Origin: Endothia cerciana
Lineage: Eukaryota > Ascomycota > Sordariomycetes > Diaporthales > Cryphonectriaceae
Direction of reading: 5' to 3'
DNA length: 64,000 nt
NCBI GenBank assembly: GCA_026119935.1
Contig: JALRMH010000004.1
Location: 744,001 to 808,000, forward strand
A program made the translations under genes and the position numbers. This document shows, piece after piece, positions 45,325 to 56,494 of the stretch. Each line of letters opens with the position of its first letter. Within the stretch, counting starts at the first letter, position 1. Below the pieces are notes generated by a model. It was not told where the DNA came from and did not search any database. It worked only from the letters and a program-made list of their open reading frames with translations.

Positions 45325-46404
45325 GTCTGAGGCCCGGATGAACCCACAGCTTGACCAACGAGAGGAGGTGAAGCCGAAATCTTTGTCGTTCTTGGACCGG
45401 AAGCCAAGACGGCCGGGAAAGAGACCGCCCGACCGACTTTCGTTTCGGATACATCGTTTTACCACCTGCATCCGCTCCGAAACCTTTTTGTCTTTTTTTG
45501 TCTGATTTTTTTTTTTTTTTTTTTTTGGTTGTATGTACTGTTGATTTTGGCGTAGGGGAAACGCATAGGCTTCCGGCACTGGTTTGGAAAATCTGTGAGT
45601 TGCTCTCGCTGCAGGGGCGGGAAGCTGTGATCTGGATTGCATATCGCGGTTCAGCATTGAACAGGGAGATCGACTCTGCGGAGTAGTTGCACCAAGGGCA
45701 CTCGCTGGTAGATGAAATCCTCCATAGATGCCCGGTCATACTTAGCCAAAGCCCACGAGGGCATATCAAGATGTTCTTATCCTCGAAAGCCGGGACAACA
45801 CGACTTTTTTTTTCCCCTTCAGGTGATCCGGAGACGCACTCTTCTGATGCATACAGCCTTCGCCTCTCCATACTATACACAACCTGTGATGCCGTCAGAT
45901 GTTATGGGCCGCACGCGTGCTACACTGACAGAGCCAGCCAGCTCCACCTGGCCGGAAGACCCGAGTAATCTTGTGATACTCTGTTGTGCTGGGATAGAGC
46001 ATTGCAATTATTGCTCTTCAATGAGGAATCCCTAGTAGGCGCAAGTCATCAGCTTGCGTTGATTATGTCCCTGCCCTTTGTATATACTGCCCGTTGCTAC
46101 TACCAATTGAATGGTTCAGTGAGGCTTCTGGACTGGCCCAGGGAGGTTATCAATGATTATCCAAACTCGATTATCTACAGCCTGACTATAGGGGATGGGT
46201 ATGCTCTACACATCGGCGAGCCGAATAGCATAGTTAGGCCGATATAACGAGGGTCTTGAGCGAGGAATCAACTTACATAGTACCAGGCAAGTGAACATGG
46301 ACATTGAGAGTGACCTAACCTACTCTTCCGGAGAGAGGAACGGCCGGGTCGCCTCCGGGTCGCCTCTTCACCCTTTACGTATATGCAAGCCGGAATCGGT
46401 GGGA
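45325..46404. other. Intergenic region with T21 tract
   Basis: 3' UTR of the methyltransferase, a T21 run at 45506-45526, then spacer without a supportable gene. Confidence 0.5.
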
Positions 46405-47250
46405 TGAGGTCCTGCCTGTCTGCCACCCACGTCAACCCTCACAAGGGTAGTACCTAGCGGTTATGGCAATGTAACAGCTAGGGCGCAGACCCACTCGGGA
46501 GTTCTCAAGCTACGGCGGCGGCACCCGGCGATCTCGGCTCTTGTGCGGAACACGCCCAACAACCGGTGTATCAACTGGAAGCTTGCGTGGAGGAGCCCCC
46601 ACCCTGACTGGACGTCCGTCGGCGGCCGCATCCAGCAGATAGGTGATGCTGCGCACCCGTTCGTGCCGACTTCTGCCAGCGGCGCCGTGATGGCAACTGA
46701 GGATGCCTACTCTCTCGCGGCCTGCCTGTCGCTTGCAGGCAGAGACAACATCCCGCTCGCCCTGAGGGCGCATACCGAGATGAGGTGCGCGCTGCCCCTG
46801 TTCCGCTCTTTCGTCAGGCGCACATGCTCTATGGTGGCCGAGTTGCAACTGCTGGGGGTCGTCCGGACTAAATAACTAAGCCCAGCGACTCGGTACCGAG
46901 AACCGCGAGTTCTACCACCAGCCGGACTGGGAAAACTTCAACCAGGATCCTGCTGCGCTATCAGTCCTGGTGTAAGTCTTCCACATCTCTTCCTCGTGGT
47001 CTGAACGGCAGCGCTGACCACGACGCATTCCGGCCTGGATCCTCACTCACGATGTCCACGAGTACACCCGCGCCACCTTCGACAAAGCAGCAGACGCGTT
47101 CCGCAACGGTACGCCTTTCAAGAACACCAACGGCCCGCCCGGTGTCTAATACAAGCCATGGACCGTCAAGGGTCTCACCGAGGAGGCCTTTGCCCTCAGG
47201 AAAGAGGGAAAGATTCTGACATCAGTCACTCGTGTGCTGGTATGGGTTTT
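46405..47250 (+). pseudogene. FAD-dependent (PHBH-type) monooxygenase, 3' remnant
   Basis: The plus strand carries the C-terminal half of a flavoprotein aromatic hydroxylase. INWKLAWRSPHPDW, then the FAD-ribityl motif GRIQQIGDAAHPFVPTSASG and ATEDAYSLAACL, run from about 46560 to 46740. QRLGTENREFYHQPDWENF lies in a different frame from 46883. WILTHDVHEYTRATFDKAAD runs from 47036, then GTPFKNTNGPPGV, an in-frame TAA at 47147-47149, and YKPWTV immediately after, where homologues read through. The N-terminal FAD-binding GxGxxG region is missing upstream. The expected intron acceptor before 47036 reads CGG rather than CAG. It is therefore judged dead. It lies tail to tail with an intact SDR. Confidence 0.78.
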
Positions 47251-48032
47251 CCGACGGCGGCAGCGACAGCCTAATTCTTCTTTCTTCGGAGGTGAGTCCA
47301 CGCGAATATGAGCGGAGGTTGTCGTCATGCGCTTGGGTAAGTACCACGTAGCAGAAGGGATCAACGTTACCACATTTAGAAGCAGATAGATACCTAGAAC
47401 TGAATGGAATAGGAAGACCTTTCTTTGCTTGCTACTATCACCTCCCAGTCTGCATATAAATATCGTCGGACTCGTTAGCGGGGTCGGGATGTGGTAGGGT
47501 GTTCAGCGGGTTACCGCGTAGTCGATAGCCGGTATTTTACGAAGCGGGTATAATCTTGTCTTTAAGCAGATCGAAAGCGAGGAAACATGTGATGAGCAGC
47601 ATAAGGACTACTAGCTACCTAGGTAGCGATAACAGAAAGCGGCTCGCAATGAACATTGCGAAATAGTAAGCCTGCTCCTCAATTACACCGAGATAAGCGT
47701 GGCTAGCCTGCGCAAAGCTGTTCATTAGGCTGCAAACCAAACCAAAGGAGGCGCACTAGACATCTTGATTTCTCAAGCACGTAGAGTCAAGGCCTCCCAA
47801 TAGCCGCCCTTTGTTCTCAGCTGCGCCGCAGGGTCGATTTCAAGAACTTCATTTCGGCTCTCATACCATGCTATCAAGCAGATATCGGGATTTTATAGTA
47901 ATACTAACAACTAGAAGTATATATCCGATTAGCTATCTGTCTTATAAAACAATCCGCTATTCGAGAATTGCTGAAGCGGGTGGGATCAAGAAGCTTTTAG
48001 TTGTATCCCTCTCGCCTTTTCTTGACGCCTTT
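47251..48032. other. AT-rich spacer between monooxygenase remnant and SDR
   Basis: The stretch from about 47440 to 47990 is visibly richer in A/T and in TA/CTAG motifs than its surroundings. It may be decayed repeat DNA. No gene seen. Confidence 0.45.
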
Positions 48033-49004
48033 CTACAGATGCGACTCCCCGGCAGACGCCAGCTCCCCCCTGCTCCACATGGCACCCCCATCCACGGCGA
48101 TTGCCTCCCCATTGACATGGCTCCCGGCCCTGCTGCACAGGTACACCACCACGCCCGCGATGTCCTCGGGCGCGCCGAGCCTCCTCATCGGGTTGAGGTC
48201 CGCGAACTTCTTGTGGCCGCCGCTCAGCTCCAGCAGGCCGTTGCTCATCTTGGTCGGGAAGAAGCCGGGGCAGATGCTGTTGACGCTGACGTGCCGCGGG
48301 CCGAGCTCCACGGCCAGGTTCCTGCCCAGGTGGATGACGCCGGCCTTGCTCGCGGCGTACCCGAACGTGGCCTGCCTGCCCAGCGTGCCGACGCCGAGCC
48401 CGGCCGTGGACGCCGTGATGAGGACCCTGCTGGGGTCCCCGACAGAGGCGCGCGCCTGCAGCAGCGGCGCGAAGAGCCGCACCGTGTTGAACACGGCGCG
48501 CACGTTCAGGTCGAGCACCTTGGCGAAGGCCGCGTCCGGGTGCGTGTCGAAGGCCTCCCCCCACGTGGCGCCCGCGTTGGCCAGGAGGATGTCCACGTGG
48601 TCCGTGTGCCGCCGCACCCCGTCGAGCAGCGACTGCACGCCCTCGATGGTGGCACTGTCGGCCGGCACCGCGATCGCCCGGCACCCCGCGGGGAGGTTGG
48701 GGAGGCCGTTGAGCGTCTCGGCGGCCGCGTTGCAGGCGCTGGCCTTGCGCGAGGAGATGAAGACCTTGGTGCAGCCTGCCTGGAGGAGGCTGTGAGGCGG
48801 TCAGTCAGTCGGTCAGTTCGGGGATTCAAGTATTTCCCTGAGGGTCGTTGGAGGACAGGTGCTGGTGCGTTGTAGGTTGTTCCGGGACACGACTCACGCT
48901 GACGCCGCGGTCAAACCGAGTCCCCGCGAGCCTCCAGTGACGACGGCGACCTTTCCCTTGAGGCTGAAGAGGGAGGGAAAGTCCTCAATCTTGTGGTCCT
49001 CCAT
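48033..49004 (-). CDS. Short-chain dehydrogenase/reductase (SDR)
   Basis: NAD(P)(H)-dependent oxidoreductase of the classical SDR family, 287 aa. Exons 48898-49004 and 48033-48789 are joined across a 108-bp intron (GTGAGT...CTCACAG), restoring SLKGKVAVVTGGSRGLGL, the Rossmann nucleotide loop at residues 23-30, to the rest. NAGA is at 107-110. The catalytic Ser163 lies in ITAST, and Tyr180 and Lys184 in YAASK. SVNSICPGFFPTKM and VNGEAIAVDGG are standard C-terminal motifs. An Arg follows the Gly-rich loop (SRG), and an SSRK motif after beta 2 suggests NADPH preference, as in ketoreductases of the 3-oxoacyl-ACP-reductase type. Substrate is unknown. Its tail-to-tail partner is a dead FAD monooxygenase, suggesting the remains of a catabolic or secondary-metabolite locus. 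The second exon is clearly GC-richer than the neighbouring spacer. Confidence 0.92.
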
Positions 49005-49960
49005 GACGATTGCCGGTGTATCGTGTATGGTCTATGCACTATAGTCCACCCTCAGAGAATCTCATATAGCTGTTTTGTAGTCAGTCTCAGAACTTGTACA
49101 AATACCCAAGTATATAGACCTCGGCATGACAACGGGGGCTCACCTGAGATGCGCCAGGTGAGGATTGTGCCGTCTGGGTGCTATCACTACGGGCTGAATA
49201 TGGCAATATACAATCTATCGAGGAGATTCGAGAGCAGGAAATATGAGAGGAGGCCGTACGCAGAAAGGGAGAGGACGAGGTCAGAGGTAAAGCGTCGTCC
49301 GGAGGAGACGTTCAAGGCTCCCCGGACCAGGGGTGGAGCACTTCACTTAACGTTTTGCGGGGGTGAACCAACAACGAGCCGAGGCTCGGTCGATCTGCCG
49401 CACATGGATGGCGCCGGGCCAGCTGGCATCGTGTAAGTAAACACGGTGTCCGGCGCCGCGAACTCAACCGTAGACAGTCACTTCGTCCATTTCTTGTTGT
49501 CATGTTCCAGATCCTCGCGAGAGACTCTGGGTCTGACTGAAGGGGAGAGATGATAAGGAACTATGACAGTCATTGCTAAGAAGAATCGTACCAGGTCATT
49601 TCTTGTAAAGGCCGTCTCACGGGATGTCGAGGATGATGCTCAAGCGATCATCGTGTAGGATTATGCCACTTTGGGGCATCGAACGTCAGGGCCTAGGCTG
49701 GGAGCATCGCATGCGACAACGTGTGAAACCAATCGCTGGCATCCTCGCCCTGGTTTGGTATCTGATGACTTGTTATTATGGACACCCTGTTTTTTACCTC
49801 AAACTCCGTGCTTTGGTGTGCGATTTGCTCGCAATGGATATCTCTCCGTCTTTCCTTCCCTTTGCTCTTCAAACGCCCAATACAGTATTTGTACAAGTTT
49901 TTGAGGTTTTTATGAAACCGACCTTCCGCTTGACTGGTGCTTGTGCTGGCTAGGCTAGCT
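49005..49960. other. Spacer between SDR promoter and Ubl-protein 3' end
   Basis: Contains the SDR upstream region and the 3' UTR of the Ubl-domain gene. No supportable ORF or motif is seen. Confidence 0.5.
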
Positions 49961-52239
49961 TTAAGCCGCAGCAACGGGTTGCTGCTGCTGCTGCTCGTTT
50001 CCGCCACTCTCGCCTGCCGGGGCGTCGTCGTTCTGTTCATCTCGACCCGCGTCTCCAGCACTCTCTCCCTCACCTGTGACCGGTGCAGCTTCAGCCTCGG
50101 CAGCCGCACGCTCCTCTTCGCTGCGCTCCCTTTCAGCTCGCTCGGCAGCCTCCTGCCGCTCTCGCTCTGCGCGTGCCTCAGCCTCAAGACGCGCAATGTG
50201 CCGCTCCGCAACTCCCGGCAGGATACTGGCCAGAAGTAGGAGACTGGCCCTCTCGACTCGGCGTATCTGGTCAAGCAGCCAATTTGCGTTTTGGTCCCTG
50301 CGCTGCTCCACCAGTCGAGCGGCAACTTGCGCCGGGTCCAGCTCGCCTTGCCGCTGTTCAGCCTGTGGGGCGGCACCGTTGTTGTCCCCCTCCTGAGCTG
50401 GCGCCGCGTTATTCCTCCTTTCGGGACCTGCAAAAGGAATAAGCCCCTCGATGTGTTGCCGTATGGGTTGGAACAGATCATTCGCCATCCCGTTAAAGAG
50501 TCCCGTGTTGACGAGGAACACGGCTGTAGCTAGGGACATGATAATGAACCAACGCGTCCAGCTAGTGTCTGCTGATGTGAACCACCACACAAACACTGCC
50601 AGCCTGATAAGCAGCCAGACGTGGGGCCACAACGCGGCGAGCAGGGCTCCGGCCAGGCCACCCTCAGGATTTGCCGGATGCATCGGTACAGCAGCTGGGG
50701 CAAGCGGCTGGACTCGTGCCTGCTGTTGGCCTGCTTGTTGCTGCACAGCAGGTCCTTGGAAAAGGTTAACACGAATGTTGCCCTGTTGTGGTGCCTGTTG
50801 GGGGGTCTGTTGCGGAGCCGGTGCTGGTCCAGATTGTGACTGGGTGGGGGCTTGTGCTTCCGCTCCCGAGGCGGGGCGCGGCGGTGGCTGGAACCACGCC
50901 GGAATGAAATGGGGTATCATAGGAGGGGGGACGACCCGCGGTGCAGGTGTATAGTACAGGTCTGAAGGGCCGTTGAGAAGTAGGGCCCGGGGCCCTTGAG
51001 GGGAGCTGAGAATATACACCTCCGGCTGGTTCGGGGTTGACGTTGTACTTGCTTGCGCCGAGAGACTTCCGATACTGGGCGTCCTCATCCTCATGGTATC
51101 AGGTGTAGCTGTCCTGCTGAGGGGGACTGTAGAGCCGGACCTCCTAGGCACGGTAACCCCGGGGGCCTGAATTGGCTGCCGTTGGTTGCCCAGATTCAGG
51201 TTCGCAAGCGAAGCACCGGACGCACTTCGGTGCATGGCGTTGGTCATCATCGATGTCGCCTGACTAGCATCGCCATTTCTGAAGATGTTTTGGACATCAT
51301 GTGTCGAGAGGGACCCTCCTGGACCTGGGGCGCCCGCGTTGCCCGGCTGGAAGTTCGGCATATTCACAGTATGGACCTGGCCATTAGGACCAATAAATGC
51401 AGAGTTCATCGTGACACGGAAGAATTCACCATGAGGACCGACGCCTTCCCGGATGTAGGGCTGGGGCTGGTGCTGGTGCTGGTGCTGGTGCTGGTGCTGG
51501 TGCTGGTGCTGTGGCTCTGGATAAGGGCTGTTCCGCCCCTGAGCAGCATTTCCTAGAGACGGGAGGATGCTGGCCATCTGATCTGGTATGGGATGGCCGC
51601 CTCCAACTCCGCCTCTGGCCTGCTCTCCCTGAGCCGTTCCCGCTCGTTGATGAAACTGGTTCACGTACTGTTGTAGGAGCTGGTGCTGTTGGGCCGACAT
51701 CTGGGGCGGTGCGTTTCCCGGGGGGGCAGGGCGGCCGAAGAGTCGATGACGGTGTTGGGCATGGAGACTTTGTGGAGGTGTGGGCTGTGAAGGATTGCGT
51801 GGGAGCGACGGGTTCTGGCTAGGAGACGCCGCGGAGGGGCTGGAGGATGCGTGGTGGTCCGGGACATCGCGGATCACCAAGTGTACGACGAATTGGTCTG
51901 TATCGCGGATCTATTCAGGCGAGGTGCGCGTCAGCTAGAGGCCCGAACCTGGAACGAGACAGCAAGACTCACCCTCTGCTCGCCAAATACCTCCAGAAAG
52001 GTTTCGTGCTCCCTAGCCAACAGTTTCCCCTGGTGTATCAGGCGTTGCTGCTCGTTGCTCGGCTTGGAGTCCAGAGCATCTCGTATCTTCTGCTTGAGCT
52101 GGCCGACGGTCGTAGAGGCCGGAAGACTGGAGAAGCTGAGGGGAGTGTTCACGCTCAGAGAGGGAGAGACGATGGAGATTTTGGTGGAGAGATCCTCTGG
52201 AGGAGGAGCTGCTGGCGAGGACGCCGTCTCATCAGCCAT
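49961..52239 (-). CDS. Ubiquitin-like-domain ER membrane protein (HERP/Usa1-like)
   Basis: Probably an ER-associated degradation scaffold of the HERPUD/Usa1 type. Exons 51973-52239 and 49961-51910 are joined across a 62-bp intron (GTGAGT...GAATAG), giving 738 aa. The start is the ATG at 52239 (MADETASSPAAP); the frame upstream reaches only a GTG. The N-terminal ubiquitin-like domain spans residues 17 to about 105: VGQLKQKIRDALDSKPSNEQ, LIHQGKLLAREHETFLEVFG, and across the junction FVVHLVIRD. A long Pro/Gln/Ser-rich linker follows with a His-Gln repeat at about 223-238. Two hydrophobic segments at about 505-530 (LLAALWPHVWLLIRLAVFVWW) and 536-555 (IIMSLATAVFLVNTGLF, ending NGMANDLF) form a membrane hairpin. 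The cytosolic tail is an Arg/Glu/Ala-rich probable coiled coil ending in a Gln run. Family assignment rests on architecture, not on a search. Confidence 0.72.
51467..51510 (-). repeat. Hexanucleotide repeat encoding His-Gln
   Basis: About seven CTGGTG units on the plus strand, read on the minus strand as alternating Gln-His inside the linker of the Ubl-domain protein. Copy changes would keep the reading frame. Confidence 0.9.
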
Positions 52240-53211
52240 CGCAACGGAGTGCACGGTAATCGAAGGTTAGGTCTGGCTAGATGACGTTGTGCATGCTCTA
52301 GTCCGCGAGGGATTGGGTCAGGTCCCCTCTGTTGTTGTATCGTGGACGATGGGAAAGGAAGCCTGGGCTGTCTAGGGGTGTCAGGAGCAAGGGACCGATC
52401 CCATGTTGACGAGATGTGTTGATGGGTCTTGCGGAAAGACCAACAGACACTGCAAGAGTGTGAGACAAGAGGTGGAAACGGAAGTTGGACGCCATTCACG
52501 GCCGGCAATGCCTGCCGCGGCGATCAGGCCAGGTAAGCTCATTCCAAGGTTACAGGGCCTGGGGGGCCCTGGGCGGCGGGGGATGGAGCAAGCCTGCAGG
52601 CGGGTCAGGTACCATACCAGAGCGTCATAGCACGTGCTATGTGCCTGGAATTGAAGCTGTCGCCTTGCCTGTGGTATCGATAGTCAGTCGTGCAATATCC
52701 AGTCCCAAAGCAATAGTCATAGTCCCCCATAGGTTATCCACCCTCTCACGATCCCTCAGCGTAGCAGTCTTACACCCACCCAGCACAGTACGAGAGTGGC
52801 CTCTTTCTTCCTGGTCGCCTGGCCCCAACCTTCCGGCCCGGGGGCTACTTAGAACTTCGGCCTGGGAGAGAGTGGAAGCCCAAGCTGTGGCAAAGACGTC
52901 ATGTCACCTGGGGCATTCCGCCGTGCTGGGACCGCGCACGTACAGTTGTAGGCCTGATACTGTTTACTTCCTACCCACTCACCCACTCACCCACTCACAC
53001 ACCCACACACCCACACGCGCTGTCGCCGAAGAATCCATCAGGCCCGAGGAACGCGTTCTGGGCAGATTGAGATCGGATCCTCACCGCAATTCCGACCCCG
53101 GATCATAAGATGGGTCTCTTGACCTGCCGATATCGATAAGCCTCTATCACAAGGGAGATTTTTCCACCCAGACCCGGCTCGATTATCAGCGAGCCACTTC
53201 TGTCCCGAGCC
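52240..53211. other. Divergent promoter region between the Ubl-protein and PSD1
   Basis: About 970 bp between two outward-facing ATGs. Holds a CCCACTCA/CCCACACA repeat at 52974-53016 and no supportable gene. Confidence 0.55.
52974..53016. repeat. CCCACTCA / CCCACACA imperfect tandem
   Basis: C/A-rich octamer-like units about 200 bp upstream of the PSD1 start. Superficially telomere-like but not TTAGGG/CCCTAA. Confidence 0.8.
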
Positions 53212-54915
53212 ATGATGGCTTCGATGTTCAGGTTCGGCACCGGCCTCGCGAGAAATGCGCTCCTCGATGAGTCCGCCGCCGCCGCCCGCTGTCCAACCTG
53301 TCTGCAACGACGAGCCCTCCTCCAGACAGGGAGGGCAGGGCAACCCCTCCCCCAAGCCGCGGGCCAACAGCTGAGTGCCAACGGCGGCGGTCGCCGCTTC
53401 TACTCCCAGCAGTCCCAGCGCCGGCCGAGGTTCTCCTCGCGATTACGGATGGCATTGGGCAGGTCTCGGACCGAGTGGTACTTCATCCCCGTCGGTGTCG
53501 GCATAGGATTCCTGGGGCTGGTGCAGGGCTACAAGGTCTATACGAGGGAGAAGGAAAAGCAAGAGGGTGGGACACAGCAGCCGGGGACGAAGCCTAAGAA
53601 GCGCCCACGCATAAGGCCCGATGGGCCATGGCAGGTTCAGGTCATGTCCACGCTGCCGCTGAAGGCACTATCCAGGCTGTGGGGGAGGTTCAATGAGGTA
53701 GACATTCCCTACTACTTCCGTGTCCCCGGGTTCAAGCTTTACTCCTGGATATTCGGCGTCAAGTGAGTTCGCCCGTGTCGTTGCTCGGCATGGCCCATGA
53801 CTGACGCCCCAGCAAGTCTCGACGAGGTTTCCGAACCCGACCTACACGTCTATCCTAACCTGGCAGCCTTCTTCTATCGGACTCTCAAGCCTGGTGCTCG
53901 GCCATTGCACCCCGGTCCAAACTCCCTGCTGTCACCTGCGGACGGGAAGGTGCTGCAGTACGGACAGATACAGGGCGGCGATATCGAGCAGGTGAAGGGC
54001 ATGACCTACAGCATCGACGCCCTCCTCGGCAAGAACACACCGACACCCAGTTTGAGATCCGGCACGAGCACCCCATGCAGCGAAGACGGGACCCCTGCCG
54101 AGGAGATAGATGCCCAGAAAGATACCGAAGTCGTCAAGCAGGACGAGGAGTTCGCCCGCGTCAACGGCATCCGCTACACCCTGCCCGGCCTCTTCTCCGG
54201 GGCGGCCATGTCCAAGAACCACGAACGGCCCTCCGACCAGTCGACCGGCGCATCCCCGACCTCCGTCTCCGAAGTCCGCGCGGACCTCGCCCTCGGCGAG
54301 CGCCCCTGGTACGACCTCCTGTCAAAGGAGCACCCGACCGCCCTGTACTACGTCGTCATCTATCTCGCGCCTGGCGACTACCACCGGTTCCACTCGCCCA
54401 CGAACTGGGTCGTCGAGCGCAGGCGCCACTTCGCAGGCGAGCTGTACAGCGTGTCGCCCTACCTCCAGCGCACCCTCCCCGGCCTCTTCACGCTCAACGA
54501 GCGCGTCGTGCTCCTCGGCAGGTGGCGCTGGGGCTTCTTCTCCTTCGTCCCAGTCGGCGCGACGAACGTCGGCTCGATCAAGGTGAACTTCGACCGCGAG
54601 CTCAGGACGAACAGCCTCACGACGGACACGGCTGCAGACAGGGCGGCGGAGGAGGCCGCCGCACGGGGCGAGCCGTACACGGGCTTCTCGGAGGCGACGT
54701 ACGAGAGGGCGAGTCCTGTGCTACATGGGCACGCGCTGAGGAGGGGCGAGGAGATGGGTGGGTTCCAGCTGGGCAGCACCATTGTCCTTGTGTTCGAGGC
54801 GCCGCTGGGAAAGGAGGACGAGCAGGGGCGGCGCCGGGGAGGGTGGAACTGGGGCGTAGAGAAGGGGGTCAAGGTCAGGATGGGCCAGGCCTTGGGGTGG
54901 GTGGACGAGGAATGA
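53212..54915 (+). CDS. psd1: Phosphatidylserine decarboxylase proenzyme, mitochondrial (Psd1)
   Basis: Converts phosphatidylserine to phosphatidylethanolamine at the mitochondrial inner membrane. Exons 53212-53762 and 53817-54915 give 549 aa. The joint (GTGAGT to CCAGCAAG, 54 bp) makes FGVNLDEVSEPDL, the canonical sequence. The N-terminus MMASMFRFGTGLARNALL with an Arg-rich leader is a presequence. A membrane segment follows (WYFIPVGVGIGFLGLVQGY). PSD signatures are FFYRTLKPGARPL, LLSPADGKVLQYG, YHRFHSPTNW at about 372-381, and the autocatalytic LGST at about 502-505, where cleavage before Ser produces the alpha subunit with its pyruvoyl cofactor. A Ser/Asp-rich insertion lies between the PADGK and HSP motifs, as in other fungi. 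Two AGs lie at the acceptor (53811-53812 and 53815-53816); only the second keeps the frame. Confidence 0.95.
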
Positions 54916-56494
54916 GGAGGAGCCCATCTTGAGCCCTGGGAAACGCGTAAGCTGGCTGGATACGTATGATCAAAATGGGGGCGAGCTACGTGTTCAGTTG
55001 TTCTCTGCACACGGATAGTACAAGAGCAAGCTCTTATCAACTTTCAAGAAAGGTTGAGAGTCCCAAAGGAATTTGACCGAAAATACTACTAGATGGACGG
55101 TGTTCGTGAACGCTGAGGCCTCGGGGCAGCAATGATGTGGGCACGATCGCTGAAGTGATCTGCTGATGATCTTGAGTGTTCGAAGTGGCCCGGCTACCTA
55201 CGTACGTGACAAGGCTACACAACTTCAGAAGGGGCTGCGGCAGCTTTTGCGGCGCAGGACCCCTCGAAGGGCAGCTCCAGAGCAGCGTTCGGCTTCTCTC
55301 CCAGTACCTTGAGCAGTCGGCCTCGCTGCCACCATCTGCCTGCCCACGACACCTTTCCGTGTCCGCGGAATCGACGGAAGAAGCTCGAGGGAAACATGGG
55401 CGGCCCTTGGAGTGGAGCGCTGAGGCTAGGGGTCAGGGATGACCTGCCCTCGAAACGAGCAACACAAGGCAGACTGTGGAACGTCCAGTGGTCGTGGTGG
55501 TGGAGCAGACTCGTGGATTGGAGGCCACCGTCTCGAGATGGAATGCCCCATCTTATCGTGGTCCATTTCATCACGATAGCACCACTCAACCTGACTCAAG
55601 ACCTTCCCTATCGTACGCTGATGCAACCGAGAAATTCAAAAAGGGAGATGCGGGCAAGAGCCGCAGTTCTTCCCAGCGAAAATTCATATCGAGACCCCAC
55701 TCCAGAACAACCTTGGACACAGCTTGGGATGATGCACATCAGCTCGGCGGCTTTACGTGACGGCAGGTGAGGCAGGGACGCCTCTCACTCTCAGGGCCTT
55801 GAGCACTGGAGATCCAAAGCCAGAGTAGGACCGCCCGCCTACTTCGCTCTTTGGGCGATGCAAGTATCGGAACTGTGCTTGGCGACCGGCGCCAGCGAAC
55901 AGTCCCTATGCCTCACGGCTGGTGTCCTCTACAGGTCCAAGAGAACGCTGCTGTCATGTTTGGAGAAGAACCTGGCCGGGTTTCGGAAGATGATATGGGA
56001 TCACTTCCAGACACAACGCAGCAACACCTGAGGAGCACGTCGACGGACCGACAGCTCATGGCGGTGAGTTCGACGGATCTGGGAGATCCAATCCATGGCA
56101 TATTACAATGTTCAGTCGATACCGCCGTAAACACGCGATGGTACTTAGACGGCTCAACACCATCGCAGAACACAGAAGCAGGGTATAAGTCGCAGCGTAG
56201 AAATGAAAATGGCCAAGCCATGTCGCATATCTACAGCTGGACAGCTGTCCTGCCCCTTCCTACTTCCACATAGGTGGTCCCATGGGGCCTTCCTCGCTCA
56301 GACTTCTCAATGATCAACCCTCTGTCAGTTCAATCCAGTGCCAGAGAGACGCTAACTTTCGGCCTTTCTTTTCACCATCATCTTTGACACGATCGTTTGG
56401 ACTACTGCCATCAATTATAATCACTCGTTTACCTTAGGTCTCTCCACAGGAAATCTTCCATATCCGTCGCGGGCGCAGGCCCACCACAACATCC
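54916..56494. other. Spacer between PSD1 and an unrecognised gene
   Basis: Frames on + at 55309-56273 start from TTG/GTG or lack any motif. I see no supportable gene. Confidence 0.45.

Noticed and set aside
52974..53016. Telomere-like C/A repeat
   Set aside because: Units are CCCACTCA/CCCACACA, not the fungal CCCTAA; internal to a promoter region.
55851..56273. 140-codon plus-strand frame after PSD1
   Set aside because: Begins at TTG, shows no motif, and has a similar-length frame on the other strand.
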